A DNA stretch of 35,495 nucleotides from Pseudomonas sp. TH10 (GCF_016651255.1 NZ_JAEKEG010000034.1:1-35495), one strand, 5' to 3'. Positions 19,259 through 29,045 are shown, counted from the first letter of the stretch. Numbers and translations are program-made. Notes: generated by a model not told the origin, from the sequence alone.

Positions 19259-19307
19259 GACGTTTCATCCGTTAGCCTGCGATTATCCGGGCAACGGCTG
19301 AAACGTC
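19259..19307. promoter_or_regulatory. long inverted repeat in the 5' region of the MHS transporter gene
   Basis: GACGTTTCATCCGTT (19259-19273) and AACGGCTGAAACGTC (19293-19307) match as inverted arms at 14 of 15 positions, separated by 19 nt. The element starts 11 bp upstream of the transporter start codon and occupies the gap behind the CHASE-GGDEF-EAL gene. The spaced arms suit a dimeric repressor or activator. There is no T-run on the minus strand after it, which argues against an intrinsic terminator. Confidence 0.55.
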
Positions 19308-19344
19308 TCAGCTCAAAAAGTGTCTTTGACGTATTCAGGACCGA

Positions 19345-22327
19345 CTACTGCCGTCCATTCAGCCAGGCCTCATAATCTGCGGCAGGCATTGGCCGGCCAT
19401 ACAGGTACCCCTGTGCCTGATCGCAGCCTGTCTGCTTGAGAAAGCTGTGCTGCGCTTCGGTTTCCACGCCTTCGGCAATGATTTTGAAGCCCAGGGCATG
19501 CCCCAATTCCACGATGGTTTTGGTGATCGCCACATCGCGCGAATCGTTGGGTAGATCGGAAATAAAGCTGCGATCGATTTTCAGGTGGTCAATGGGCAAG
19601 AGCTTGAGGTACGCCAGCGAGGAATAGCCTGTACCAAAGTCGTCGATGGAAGTGGTTACGCCAAGGCCTTGCAACGTAGCCAGGACTTCCCTGGAATGTT
19701 CGGGGCTTGCCATCATGAGGCTTTCAGTGACTTCTACCTCCAGCACATGCGCGGGCAAGTCGAAGGCTCGCAAGGCACTTTTGAGGGTTTCGACGAAATC
19801 GCTGCGGTCGATTTGCAGAGGCGCCACATTGATGGCGATAACACCGTGCACTATCTGCAGATCAGCCCAGCGCCTGATATCCCTGCAGACCATTTCGATC
19901 ACTTGCTCGCCGATCTGGATGATCAAACCGGTGTTTTCCGCCAAAGGTATGAATTCGCCCGGGAAAATCAGGCCCTGTAAAGGATCGCGCCAGCGAACGA
20001 GCGCCTCGGCGCCTGCAACTGTATTGTCCAGCAGGTTGATTTTTGGCTGATACCACACTTCAAATTCATGGTTAAGCACTGCACGCCTCAGGAAGCGCTC
20101 GCCATTGAGTCTTTCCTGGGCACGCAAGGTCATTTCAGGCTGGTAAAAACGGTAGTCGTTGCGTCCTCCTTCCTTCGCGCCGTACATGGCCGTATCCGCT
20201 TGCCTGAGTAATTGCTCAGGCGTCTCGGCGTCGTGGGGCGCCACTGATATGCCGATGCTTGCCGTCACCAAGGTGGAAGTGCCTTTTAAATCGAAGGGTT
20301 CCTGAAGTGATACCAGGAGTTTTTTCGCAACGATGATGGCGTCGGTGGGGTGGGCAAGATTGTTCAGTATCAGCGCAAATTCATCACCTCCCAGCCGGGA
20401 CACCGTATCTTCGGAACGCACGCACGCCAGGAACCTCGACGATGCCTGTTGCAGAAGCAGGTCACCAAGGAGTGCCCCAGGCTGTCATTCACTGTTTTAA
20501 AACCATCAAGATCCAGCACCACCACTGCCAGGAACTGGTTATAGCTCAGCGACAGATCGAGGGAATGCTGCAGCCGTTCATTGAACAAGGCTCGATTGGG
20601 CAGGGCGGTCACCGGGTCGTAATGGGACATTCGCTCCAGATCGGATTGCGATTGGTTGATCGCTGAAATGTCCGAAAACACCGCAACGTAGTTATTGACG
20701 TTGCCATCGTCATTGTAAACAGCGTTGATGGTCAGCCATTCCGGATAAAGCTCGCCGTTTTTTCGCCGATTCCACAGTTCGCCGCGCCACAAACCGGTGG
20801 TCTTCAGGCTTTTGAGAATCTGCCGGTAAAAGGCGTTATCTTGCTTGTCAGTGATGAGTATGTTCGGCTTCAAGCCTATGGACTCCTCGGCACTGAAGCC
20901 TGAAATCTTCATGTAGGCTGCGTTGACCGAGAGTATGTGTCCGCGTGCATTGGTGATGATCACACCGTCAGCGGTGTTATCCAGAACGATTCCCGCAAGA
21001 CGCAACTGTTCGGTGCGTTGTTTGATTTCGGTGATGTCGGTGGAAATCCCCAGCACCCCTGAAGCCTGCCCACTTGGCCCTTTCAAAATGCACTTGGTCG
21101 TCAGGTAGGTGCGCGTCATACCCTGTTTTTTGACCTGATCCTCAAATCGTAAACTGCCGCCGCTCGAAATCACGTGTTGGTCGTTTTCGCGCAGGGTTTT
21201 GGCCTCGGTAAAGGGCAGATAACTTTCGCGGGTTTTGCCCTCCATTTCCTCGAAAGTAAGACCAGCAGCTTGTTCGAACATGCGGTTGCACAGTCGAAGT
21301 TTGCCCTCCGTGTCGTAGACGTAAATGAGTGATGGGGCGTTGTCGACGATGTCGAGCAGCAGGGCTTTCTGCGTCCGCCGTTCTTCAACCTCGTGGGCTA
21401 ATTGAGCATGGCGTTGGCGAACAAGCAGATGGCTCTTGCTCAGTTGCGCGGCGAAAAAGGTGAACAAGCCGGTGCAGGTGAGGGCCACCAGAAACAGCGG
21501 CGATTTGAACAGGGAACTCGCCGGCCAGCCCTGCTGCGGCAGCGCCGCGAGCTCCCATTGGCCACCTGGAACATCAACTACCGTGGTGACTGCGTCCCCC
21601 TCGAATATTTCAGGCGCACCGTAGATCATCCCGCCGCTTGCACCTGTTGCATCTTCTCCGCGAAGGGCCAGTTGCAAGTTTTTATTGGCAACGATACCGC
21701 TGGCAGTGAGCAGTTGAAGCACGTCTGCGACGACTGAAGCATTGCCCCAGTAAGTGTCTTCGCCGCCAGAGTGGCTGATGAAAACGGGTCGACGATGGAT
21801 GAATGCCAGGCCACCCTGAACCAAATGCACGGGCCCAGCCAAAAGCGCTTCTTTTGTTCGCGAGATCGTTCGATCGCCCGGTATTGCTCAGGAAGCTTGC
21901 GATAGTCCAGCCCCAGGACTTTGCGGTTTCCTTCCAGCGGAAAGATATTGCGCACGACGTCGTCAGGCGCCAGCGCGATGTGGCGAATATGCGGCTGGGA
22001 TGAAATCGCCTGCCGGGCCATTCCGTCGAAATGAGCAGACGAAATTTCACCATCTACTCTCACCAGCTGGCCGATGCCTTCAGTCACATCAAACGTTGAA
22101 CGCACTTCGCTCTCAAGGTGCGCCCTGATATTGGCCAGCGTGGAAATCAACTGGGCTCTCGCTGCCTGGGATTCTTCTCGTGAATCCAGGGTCCCGAGGG
22201 TGACGGAGAGGACGACGCCGGTCAGGAAAATGCTGCCTGGCAGTGCGAATGTCCGCCACGATCGTGGTTGGGCCGTAACCGGGTTATCACTTGTGTCGCT
22301 CGCCGTGCCAGCTCGGGTTCTTCTCAA
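19345..22327 (-). CDS. CHASE-PAS-PAS-GGDEF-EAL membrane c-di-GMP protein (frame broken twice)
   Basis: Three overlapping reading frames on the minus strand join into one protein of about 994 residues if one base is added at the A4 run 21841-21844 and one at CC 20465-20466 (plus-strand view). Order: TM1 (ALPGSIFLTGVVLSVTLG), a periplasmic CHASE-like sensor domain (about 70-285), TM2 (LFLVALTCTGLFTFFAAQL), PAS1 (from LLDIVDNAPSLIYVYDTEG), PAS2 (from GIVLDNTADGVIITNARG), GGDEF with SRLGGDEFALIL, and EAL with AEALVRW, IDDFGTGYSS and IAEGVETEAQ. The GGDEF N-terminal half is split by the second break. The start is uncertain: the best candidate is TTG at 22327 with AGGG upstream. It senses an external small molecule and adjusts c-di-GMP. 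Genuine inactivation is possible, but base-call error is likelier. Confidence 0.85.
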
Positions 22328-22528
22328 AGCGTCAATCCCTGAAAGTCATCATTGAAATCGAACGGCGTAAACCGGTGGCGATTTTGCATATCGATGTTGG
22401 ATGAATTTGACTCTTCAGTGGTTCCACTGATCCGACGACCGCCGCTTATTGAAATCCATACCATTGGCCGACACAATCTCTTCTTGATCCGGCTACGGCC
22501 CGGATACCCGTGCAAGAAGGAACCGCAG

Positions 22529-23224
22529 TTGAACCAACATACACTGTCCATGCGCCTGGAGCGCGTGGCTGCGCACGTGCCAGCCGGCGCACGGCTGGCC
22601 GATATCGGCTCGGATCACGGCTACCTGCCGGTGGCCTTGATGCGCCGTGGCGTGATTGCGGCCGCGGTCGCGGGTGAGGTGGCGCTGACGCCGTTCCGCT
22701 CGGCCGAACGCACCGTTCGCGAAAACGACCTGCACGATCACATCACGGTTCGCCAGGCCAATGGTCTGGCGGCGATCAAACCCGACGATGGCATCACCGT
22801 GATCACCGTCTGCGGCATGGGCGGCGAGACCATCCGCGACATCCTCGCCAGCGGTAAAGCCCACCTGAGCGGCACCGAACGCCTGATCCTGCAACCCAAC
22901 GGCGGCGAGCAACCGCTGCGCCAATGGCTGATGGATAACGGCTACCGCATCCTCTGCGAGGAGCTGCTGCAGGAAAACCGCTTCTATTACGAAATCATCG
23001 TGGCCGAGCGCGATGCACCGGTACGGTATTCTGCCCAGGAGCTGTACTTCGGCCCGCTGCAGATGCAGGCCCGCAGCCCGTTGTTCCTGGCCAAGTGGCA
23101 GCGTCTGCTGCAGCAAAAGCACAAGACCCTGGGCAGCTTCGCCATGGCGCGCAAGGGCGTCGCGGAGCAGAAGGTGCAAGACCTGGCCCGTCAGGCCCGG
23201 TGGATCACCGCGTTGCTGGGGTGA
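22529..23224 (+). CDS. trmK: tRNA (adenine(22)-N(1))-methyltransferase-like protein TrmK
   Basis: About 231 residues from a TTG start at 22529 (AGAAGGA 8 bp upstream). An in-frame ATG seven codons later is the alternative. The N-terminus SMRLERVAAHVPAGARLADIGSDHGYLPVALMRRG contains the SAM-binding motif I (DIGSDHGYLP), and ITVCGMGGETIRDIL follows, both typical of the TrmK/YqfN family that N1-methylates A22 of some tRNAs. The open frame extends upstream to 22352, but that part has no RBS and does not look like the family. It stands alone, 120 bp upstream of tspO, in the same direction. The family is clear, but activity in Pseudomonas is inferred. Confidence 0.85.
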   Translation: MNQHTLSMRLERVAAHVPAGARLADIGSDHGYLPVALMRRGVIAAAVAGEVALTPFRSAERTVRENDLHDHITVRQANGLAAIKPDDGITVITVCGMGGETIRDILASGKAHLSGTERLILQPNGGEQPLRQWLMDNGYRILCEELLQENRFYYEIIVAERDAPVRYSAQELYFGPLQMQARSPLFLAKWQRLLQQKHKTLGSFAMARKGVAEQKVQDLARQARWITALLG

Positions 23225-23342
23225 GCCAGGCGGGTGAAAAACAATCACCCCCCGCAGACTTTTTCGCTTACCCGGGTTGTCCAACCCTGAGACTGCCGTC
23301 ACGGCTTTCCCAAACCAGATAGCTGGCCTCAGCTAAGGACAG

Positions 23343-23783
23343 ATGATGACCTTTCTAATATTTCTCATAGCCTGCGGTGCTGCGGCGAGCACCGGGATCA
23401 TTTTCAAACCCGGGCAATGGTACGAAGAACTCAACAAACCCAGCTTCACCCCGCCCAAATGGCTGTTTCCTGTGGCCTGGTCGATTATCTATCTGTTGCT
23501 CGCCTGGGCGGGGTATCGCTTGAGCCTGATGCCCGGAAGCCAGGTTGTGCTGGCCCTGTGGGCGGCACAAATTGCCCTGAATACGCTTTGGACTCCGGTG
23601 TTCTTTGGCGCCCACCGGATCTTCGCCGGGATGGTGATCATCTCGCTGCTGTGGCTGGTGGTCGCGGCGATGGTCGTGCTGGCCTTGCGCCTGGACCTGG
23701 TCACCGGCTTGATTCTGTTTCCGTATCTCATCTGGCTGTGCGTAGCCAGTGCGCTGAACTTTTCGATACTGCGCCACAACTGA
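23343..23783 (+). CDS. tspO: TspO/MBR (translocator protein) family membrane protein
   Basis: A 146-residue protein (145 if the second ATG is used) with five predicted TM helices. The family signature W-Y-x-x-L-x-K-P-S-x-x-P-P-x-W-x-F is present as WYEELNKPSFTPPKWLFP near residues 26-44, followed by VAWSIIYLLLAWAGYRL. The TM3 region QIALNTLWTPVFFGAHR matches the conserved N-x-x-W-x-P-x-F-F-G pattern. TspO proteins bind tetrapyrroles and related hydrophobic ligands and are linked to stress responses. It is separated from mdcA by 118 bp containing an inverted repeat, so it is probably not part of the malonate operon. Confidence 0.93.
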   Translation: MMTFLIFLIACGAAASTGIIFKPGQWYEELNKPSFTPPKWLFPVAWSIIYLLLAWAGYRLSLMPGSQVVLALWAAQIALNTLWTPVFFGAHRIFAGMVIISLLWLVVAAMVVLALRLDLVTGLILFPYLIWLCVASALNFSILRHN

Positions 23784-23795
23784 GTGCCTGTTTCA

Positions 23796-23832
23796 GCGAT
23801 GAATCGTTACGCTAACCGTAACGGTTCGTCGC
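23796..23832. promoter_or_regulatory. 16-bp inverted repeat upstream of mdcA, candidate MdcR operator
   Basis: GCGATGAATCGTTACG (23796-23811) and CGTAACGGTTCGTCGC (23817-23832) are inverted arms matching at 14 of 16 positions around the 5-nt spacer CTAAC. The core CGTTACG/CGTAACG is perfect. It lies 13 bp after the tspO stop and 69 bp before the mdcA ATG. No T-run follows, so a tspO terminator is less likely. Because MdcR is the LysR regulator of this locus, the palindrome is the best candidate for its binding site (inference). Confidence 0.6.
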
Positions 23833-23901
23833 TGTGCTTGATTGATGCTCCCCCGCAACACTCCTAAGGTGAGACCACGACAGCGAACCTCTGGAGTGGT
23901 C

Positions 23902-25572
23902 ATGACAACAACAATATCCCCCGACCCGCGATGGACGCGGCGGCGCAGCGAGAAGCAGCGGCGTCTGGAACTGGTCAAGGATTTAGCCGACGGCGCGGTG
24001 CTGCCCACCGGGAAGATCGTCCAAGCCCTGCAAGCGTTGATCCTGCCCGGCGATCGCGTGGTGCTGGAGGGCAACAACCAGAAGCAGGCGGATTTCCTCT
24101 CCCGCTCGCTCGCTAAAGCCGATCCTGAAAAGCTCCACGACCTGCACATGATCATGCCCAGCGTCGGACGCTCGGAGCACCTCGATCTGTTTGAACGCGG
24201 CATCGCCCGTAAGCTCGACTTCTCCTTCGCCGGCACCCAAAGCCTGCGCATCAGCCAGTTGCTTGAAGACGGCTTGCTGGAAATCGGCGCGATCCACACC
24301 TACATCGAACTCTACGCACGGCTGGTAGTGGACCTGACCCCCAACGTCGTGCTCTCGGCCGGTTTCATGGCCGACCGTGCCGGCAATATCTACACCGGGC
24401 CCAGCACTGAAGACACGCCCGCCCTGATCGAACCGGCCGCGTTCAGCGACGGCATCGTCATCGTCCAGGTCAACCAATTGGTCGACGACGTCAGCGAATT
24501 ACCGCGCGTGGATATTCCGGCCTCATGGGTGGATTTCGTCGTGGTTGCCGACAAGCCGTTCTATATCGAGCCGCTGTTCACCCGCGACCCGCGCCACATC
24601 AAGCCTGTGCACGTGCTGATGGCGATGATGGCGATTCGCGGTATCTACGAAAAACACAACGTGCAGTCGCTCAATCACGGCATCGGTTTCAACACCGCCG
24701 CCATTGAACTGATCCTGCCAACTTACGGCGAATCCCTCGGCCTCAAAGGCAAGATCTGCCGCAACTGGACGCTCAACCCGCACCCGACGCTGATCCCGGC
24801 GATCGAGAGCGGCTGGGTCGAAAGCGTGCATTGCTTCGGCACCGAGTTGGGCATGGAAAACTACATCGCCGCCCGGCCGGACGTGTTTTTCACCGGCCGC
24901 GACGGCTCGTTGCGTTCCAACCGGATGTTCTGCCAACTGGCCGGGCAATACGCGGTGGATCTGTTTATCGGCGCGACCCTGCAGGTGGATGGTGACGGGC
25001 ATTCCTCGACCGTGACTCGTGGGCGTTTGGCCGGGTTCGGTGGTGCGCCGAACATGGGCCACGACCCGCGCGGTCGCCGTCACGACACCCCGGCCTGGCT
25101 CGACATGCGTCACGACGACTCGCAGCAGCCGATGCTCGAACGCGGCAAAAAACTCGTGGTGCAAATGGTCGAGACGTTCCAGGAGGGCGGCAAACCGACC
25201 TTCGTCGAAACCCTCGACGCCGTCGACGTGGCGAAGAAAAGCGGCATGCCGCTGGCGCCGATCATGATCTACGGCGACGACGTCACCCACTTGCTCACCG
25301 AAGAAGGCATCGCCTACCTGTACAAGGCGCGTTCGCTGGAAGAGCGCCAGGCAATGATCGCCGCGGTCGCGGGAGTGACTGCCATCGGCCTGCGCCACAA
25401 CCCGAAAGACACCGAACGCATGCGCCGCGAAGGCCTGATCGCCTTGCCCGAAGACCTCGGTATCCGCCGCACCGACGCCACCCGCGAGCTGCTTGCAGCA
25501 AAAAGCGTGGCCGATCTGGTCGAGTGGTCCGGCGGTTTGTACAACCCGCCCGCCAAATTCAGGAGCTGGTAA
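23902..25572 (+). CDS. mdcA: malonate decarboxylase alpha subunit (ACP:malonate transferase)
   Basis: A 556-residue protein of the usual MdcA length. It transfers the acyl carrier protein from acetyl-ACP to malonate, forming malonyl-ACP and acetate, the first step of cytosolic, biotin-independent malonate decarboxylation. The N-terminus ([30 protein letters not shown]), the segment [17 protein letters not shown] and the C-terminal [36 protein letters not shown] are typical of the family. The ATG at 23902 is chosen for the GGAG RBS; the open frame extends further upstream but there it runs over the putative operator/promoter. First gene of mdcABCDEGH; its TAA overlaps the mdcB ATG. Confidence 0.97.
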   Translation: MTTTISPDPRWTRRRSEKQRRLELVKDLADGAVLPTGKIVQALQALILPGDRVVLEGNNQKQADFLSRSLAKADPEKLHDLHMIMPSVGRSEHLDLFERGIARKLDFSFAGTQSLRISQLLEDGLLEIGAIHTYIELYARLVVDLTPNVVLSAGFMADRAGNIYTGPSTEDTPALIEPAAFSDGIVIVQVNQLVDDVSELPRVDIPASWVDFVVVADKPFYIEPLFTRDPRHIKPVHVLMAMMAIRGIYEKHNVQSLNHGIGFNTAAIELILPTYGESLGLKGKICRNWTLNPHPTLIPAIESGWVESVHCFGTELGMENYIAARPDVFFTGRDGSLRSNRMFCQLAGQYAVDLFIGATLQVDGDGHSSTVTRGRLAGFGGAPNMGHDPRGRRHDTPAWLDMRHDDSQQPMLERGKKLVVQMVETFQEGGKPTFVETLDAVDVAKKSGMPLAPIMIYGDDVTHLLTEEGIAYLYKARSLEERQAMIAAVAGVTAIGLRHNPKDTERMRREGLIALPEDLGIRRTDATRELLAAKSVADLVEWSGGLYNPPAKFRSW

Positions 25573-26447
25573 TGCACGCATTCAACCTGCAAGCGAAACC
25601 GCTGTCCCTGGCTGATCGATTGGCCGACCTGGCCGTCGAGGCGTTGATCGATGAAGCGGACCTGTCGCCCAAACCCGCTCTGGTCGACCGTCGCGGTAAC
25701 GGCGCGCACACCGATTTGCACCTGGGGCTGATGCACGCCTCGGCGCTGACCCTGTGGCCGGCCTTCAAGGAAATGGCCGAAGCCGCCATCGAATTCGGCG
25801 AAGTGGGCCTGCCCCTGCGCGAAGCGATTGGGCGCATTGGCCGGGACGGCGAGCGAGCGATGCTCGCCACCACAGGCGGAATCAATACTCATCGAGGCGG
25901 CATTTGGGCCTTGGGATTGCTGGTCACCTCCGCAGCACTCGCACCGCAATCCCGGGCGGCCCATGCGGTGGCGGCACGTGCGGCGCGGCTGGCGCTGCTG
26001 GAGGACGGTGATGCACCGCGTGTGCTCAGCCACGGCGCCCAGGTGGCGCAACGTTACGGTGCTCGCGGTGCGCGGGAAGAGGCACAGGCGGGTTTCCCGG
26101 CGGTGATCCAGCGGGCTTTGCCGCAGCTGCAGCGCAGTCGCGACGCCGGCCATGGTGAGCAGAATGCTCGGCTCGACGCGTTGCTGGCGATCATGGCGCA
26201 GTTGGCCGATACCTGCGTGCTCTATCGTGCCGGCGAACCGGGTTTACACGCCATGCAGCAGGGCGCTCGGGCGGTGCTCGACGCTGGTGGCAGCGCCAGT
26301 CTTGCCGGGCGTCGCCGTCTGCACGAACTCGACCAACAACTCATCGCATTGAATGCCTCGCCCGGCGGCGCCGCGGACTTGCTCGCAGCCTGCCTGCTGC
26401 TCGACCGTATCGAATCTGGCGACGGCATGATTCAGGGAGCGTTCTGA
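25572..26447 (+). CDS. mdcB: triphosphoribosyl-dephospho-CoA synthase MdcB
   Basis: A 291-residue CitG/MdcB family protein that condenses ATP with dephospho-CoA to make the prosthetic group precursor 2'-(5''-triphosphoribosyl)-3'-dephospho-CoA for MdcC. Visible family elements are [54 protein letters not shown] and a C-terminal [42 protein letters not shown] segment. The start ATG shares one base with the mdcA stop (TAATG), and the stop shares one base with the mdcC start (TGATG). This tight coupling indicates co-translation within the operon. Confidence 0.95.
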   Translation: MHAFNLQAKPLSLADRLADLAVEALIDEADLSPKPALVDRRGNGAHTDLHLGLMHASALTLWPAFKEMAEAAIEFGEVGLPLREAIGRIGRDGERAMLATTGGINTHRGGIWALGLLVTSAALAPQSRAAHAVAARAARLALLEDGDAPRVLSHGAQVAQRYGARGAREEAQAGFPAVIQRALPQLQRSRDAGHGEQNARLDALLAIMAQLADTCVLYRAGEPGLHAMQQGARAVLDAGGSASLAGRRRLHELDQQLIALNASPGGAADLLAACLLLDRIESGDGMIQGAF

Positions 26448-26746
26448 TGGAAACCTTATCGTTTGAATTCCCCGCCGGGCAGCCGCCTCGCGGCCGTACC
26501 CTGGTGGGCTGTGTCGGCTCCGGGGACCTTGAAGTGCTGATTGAACCGGGTCAGGCCGGCAAACTGACCATCGCCGTGCAGACCTCGGTCAATGGCAGTG
26601 AACAGCGTTGGCAGCACCTGTTTGCCCGGATGTTCGAGGGGCAGGCTTACCCGGCAATGGCCATCGAAATACATGATTTCGGCGCCACCCCCGGCGTGGT
26701 GCGCTTGCGCCTGGAACAGGGCTTCGAGGAGATCGGCCATGACTGA
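26447..26746 (+). CDS. mdcC: malonate decarboxylase acyl carrier protein, delta subunit
   Basis: A 99-residue acyl carrier protein of the enzyme. The prosthetic-group region reads VGCVGSGDLEVLI, with Ser25 in the position known to carry the phosphoribosyl-dephospho-CoA arm in MdcC proteins. MdcG attaches this arm after MdcB makes the precursor; MdcH then loads it with malonate for activation. One-base overlap with mdcB upstream and 8-bp overlap with mdcD downstream support translational coupling. Confidence 0.96.
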   Translation: METLSFEFPAGQPPRGRTLVGCVGSGDLEVLIEPGQAGKLTIAVQTSVNGSEQRWQHLFARMFEGQAYPAMAIEIHDFGATPGVVRLRLEQGFEEIGHD

Positions 26747-27590
26747 CTTAACCACGTTGGCCAACTCATGCAGCCTGGTCGAACTGGGTGCCCGGCAAAG
26801 GGCGCAAGCTTTGCTCGATACCGGCACGTTTCGCGAGTTGCTCGACCCGTTCCAGCGAGTCATGTCGCCGTGGCTGGCGCGCCAGGGTGTGGTGCCTCAG
26901 GCCGATGACGGCGTGGTCATCGCCAAGGGCCTTCTGAACGGTTTGCCAGTGGTGATTGCCGCCATCGAGGGGGCTTTCCAGGGCGGCAGCCTGGGTGAAG
27001 TCGGCGGCGCAAAAATGGCCGGCGCCCTGGAGCTGGCCGCAGAGGACAACCGCAAAGGGGTGCCGACCCGCGCCGTGTTGCTCCTGGAAACCGGCGGTGT
27101 GAGGCTTCAGGAAGCCAACCTGGGCCTGGCGGCGATTGCCGACATCCACGCGGCGATTGTCGATCTTCAGCAGTACCAGCCGGTGGTGGGCGTGGTGGCG
27201 GGCAGTGTCGGCTGTTTTGGCGGCATGTCGATCGCGGCCGGGTTGTGCAGTTATCTGGTGGTCACGCGCGAAGCGCGTCTGGGCTTGAACGGCCCGCAAG
27301 TGATCGAGCAGGAAGCCGGACTTGAGGAATACGATTCCCGCGATCGGCCCTTCATCTGGAGCCTCACCGGTGGCGAACAACGTTTCGCCAGCGGCCTGGT
27401 GGACCGCTATGTCGCCGACGACGTGGTGCAGATCCAGCAGCACATCAGTGAACTACTCCAACAGGGTTTGCCGACCCGGCGGCGCAGCCAGCAGGCGGCG
27501 CTGTTCCTGCATCGTCTGGCGCAACTGGACACCGAACCGCAAATCGAGCCGGCAACGGTTCGCGACCTGTACCGAGGAGAGCGCTCATGA
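26739..27590 (+). CDS. mdcD: malonate decarboxylase beta subunit
   Basis: A 283-residue carboxyltransferase-type subunit which, with MdcE, decarboxylates malonyl-ACP to acetyl-ACP and CO2. The crotonase/carboxyltransferase fold is supported by GAFQGGSLGEVGGAKMAGALELA and by VGVVAGSVGCFGGMSIAAGLCSYLVVTREARLGLNGPQVIEQEAG, the oxyanion-hole glycine-rich segments of the family. The ATG at 26739 fits the overlap with mdcC; the longer upstream frame belongs to another gene. It overlaps mdcE by 4 bp. Confidence 0.96.
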   Translation: MTDLTTLANSCSLVELGARQRAQALLDTGTFRELLDPFQRVMSPWLARQGVVPQADDGVVIAKGLLNGLPVVIAAIEGAFQGGSLGEVGGAKMAGALELAAEDNRKGVPTRAVLLLETGGVRLQEANLGLAAIADIHAAIVDLQQYQPVVGVVAGSVGCFGGMSIAAGLCSYLVVTREARLGLNGPQVIEQEAGLEEYDSRDRPFIWSLTGGEQRFASGLVDRYVADDVVQIQQHISELLQQGLPTRRRSQQAALFLHRLAQLDTEPQIEPATVRDLYRGERS

Positions 27591-28389
27591 GTTCGTATTC
27601 CCTACGCGGCCTGCATTGGTTCGAAGCCTTGAGTGCAGGCGCAAAAATGCTTGAGGGTCTGCCGCCATCGTTGCGAGTTGCAGACGCGGAGCTGGGTGGT
27701 AAGGCCGCGCGCTTTATCGCAGTAGTGGCCGATCCGCACAACCGCTTTCCCCGGGCTCGTAACGGCGAAGTTGGGCTGCTGGAGGGTTGGGGCCTGGCGA
27801 TTGCCGTGGATGAAGTGATCGCGGCCGATCAGGGTAAACCTTGCAAACGCGCGGTGATCGCCATTGTCGATGTCCCAAGCCAGGCCTATGGCCGGCGCGA
27901 AGAGGCGCTGGGCATTCACCAGGCATTGGCCGGGGCGGCGGACAGCTACGCCCGCGCCCGTCTGGCCGGTCATGCGGTGATTGGCTTGCTGGTGGGCAAG
28001 GCCATGTCCGGGGCTTTTCTGGCCCACGGCTATCAGGCCAACCGCTTGATTGCCCTGCGTGATCCAGGCGTGATGGTGCATGCGATGGGCAAGGCTTCGG
28101 CCGCCCGGGTGACACTTCGCAGCGTCGAAGAGCTGGAAACCCTGGCCGCCAGTGTGCCGCCCATGGCGTATGACATCGACAGCTACGCCAGCCTCGGTCT
28201 TTGTGGGAAACCCTGTCGGTGGAGCAGATCGAGCGGCCCACCGCCAACGACGTTGCGCGGGTGACGGAATGCCTGGGTCTGGCGGTTGCCGATGTGGCTG
28301 GCGGCAGTCGCGACCTGAGCAGTCGTCTGGGTGCGACTAACCGTGAGGCTTCGAGCAAGGTTCGCCAGTTGCTGAGGGCTCAGTGGTGA
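27587..28389 (+). CDS. mdcE: malonate decarboxylase gamma subunit (frameshift before the C-terminus)
   Basis: Partner of MdcD in malonyl-ACP decarboxylation. The frame from the ATG at 27587 carries typical family sequence (AYGRREEALGIHQALAGAADSYARARLAGHAVIG, VGKAMSGAFLAHGY, DPGVMVHAMGK) until about residue 205, then runs out of frame to a stop at 28264. The correct C-terminus (LWETLSVEQIERPTANDVARV... to LLRAQW) is in another frame ending at TGA 28389. One missing T in the TTT at 28200-28202 would join them into about 267 residues, the expected size. Because the operon is otherwise complete and tightly coupled to mdcG (GTGA overlap), a sequencing error is the simplest explanation. Confidence 0.92.
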
Positions 28390-29045
28390 ACGTGTACCTG
28401 GCCCACGATCTGCTCTGGGGCATGACTGTGCAGCAGCTGCCGGCAGACGCGCCTGAGTGGGTGTTCGATGCGATCCGCGCAGGGCACCCGGTGGTGGTGC
28501 GGCGAGCGCTGGGTGCCGCGGGTGAAATACCGGTCGGGGTGCGTGGGCGTTTGCGTGAACACCGCTTTGCCGCGGTCATGCGGGTTGATTCGGTTCGCCA
28601 GCGGGTGCAGCCCGAATCGCTGTGTCATGTTTCGAGCGAACGCGACCTGCCAGCGCTGCATGCCCTGAAGCACCTGCGGCCAATGCTTGATGACTGCGGT
28701 TGGGTCTGGGGTGTGAGCGGCAGCGCCGGGTTCGAACTGGCCAGCGCCGGGTTTGAACTGGCCAGCGCCAAGTTCCATCTCGCCAGCGCACCGCTGGCCT
28801 TGCACCCGCACAGTGACCTGGACTTGATCCTGCGCACCCCCGAGCCGTTGCCTCGGCTCCAGGCCCGGGAGCTGTTGAAGATTCTGGATAGCGCAGCATG
28901 CCCGGTGGATATGCAGTTGCAGACCCCCTTGGGCGCGGTGGCATTGCGTGAATGGGCTGGGCGCTCGGACCGGGTGTTGCTCAAGCAGGCCTGTGGTGCT
29001 TGCCTGACCGCAGATCCATGGAACCTGCGGGAGCAGGCAGCGTGA
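28386..29045 (+). CDS. mdcG: malonate decarboxylase holo-ACP synthase (phosphoribosyl-dephospho-CoA transferase) with internal tandem repeat
   Basis: A 219-residue protein from a GTG start (GTGA overlap with the mdcE stop) that attaches the triphosphoribosyl-dephospho-CoA arm to Ser25 of MdcC. The nucleotidyltransferase-like motif is GVSGSAGFELA ... HSDLDLIL, with the Asp pair D144 and D146 as likely catalytic metal ligands. Between them lie three copies of a 7-residue unit, SAGFELA, SAGFELA, SAKFHLA, encoded by a 21-bp tandem repeat (28722-28784). The family normally has a single GSAGFELASG, so about 14 extra residues have been added in frame next to the active site. It overlaps mdcH by 4 bp. 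Confidence 0.93.
   Translation: MNVYLAHDLLWGMTVQQLPADAPEWVFDAIRAGHPVVVRRALGAAGEIPVGVRGRLREHRFAAVMRVDSVRQRVQPESLCHVSSERDLPALHALKHLRPMLDDCGWVWGVSGSAGFELASAGFELASAKFHLASAPLALHPHSDLDLILRTPEPLPRLQARELLKILDSAACPVDMQLQTPLGAVALREWAGRSDRVLLKQACGACLTADPWNLREQAA
28722..28784 (+). repeat. 21-bp direct tandem repeat (three units) inside mdcG
   Basis: Units at 28722-28742, 28743-28763 and 28764-28784 each begin AGCGCC and encode SA-x-F-x-LA. Units 1 and 2 differ at one base in 21 (TTC versus TTT); unit 3 matches unit 1 at 16 of 21. A partial fourth AGCGC follows. The near identity of the first two copies suggests a recent in-frame duplication by slippage. Confidence 0.9.

Noticed and set aside
22352..22528. 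N-terminal extension of the trmK frame
   Set aside because: No RBS before it and its sequence does not resemble the family; the TTG at 22529 with AGAAGGA gives the usual N-terminus.
23274..23287. GGGTTG-TC-CAACCC inverted repeat between trmK and tspO as a terminator
   Set aside because: The stem is only 6 bp with a 2-nt spacer and no T-run follows, so no terminator call is made.
28722..28790. Possible CRISPR-like short repeats
   Set aside because: The 21-bp units are directly adjacent without spacers and keep the mdcG frame, so this is an intragenic tandem duplication.
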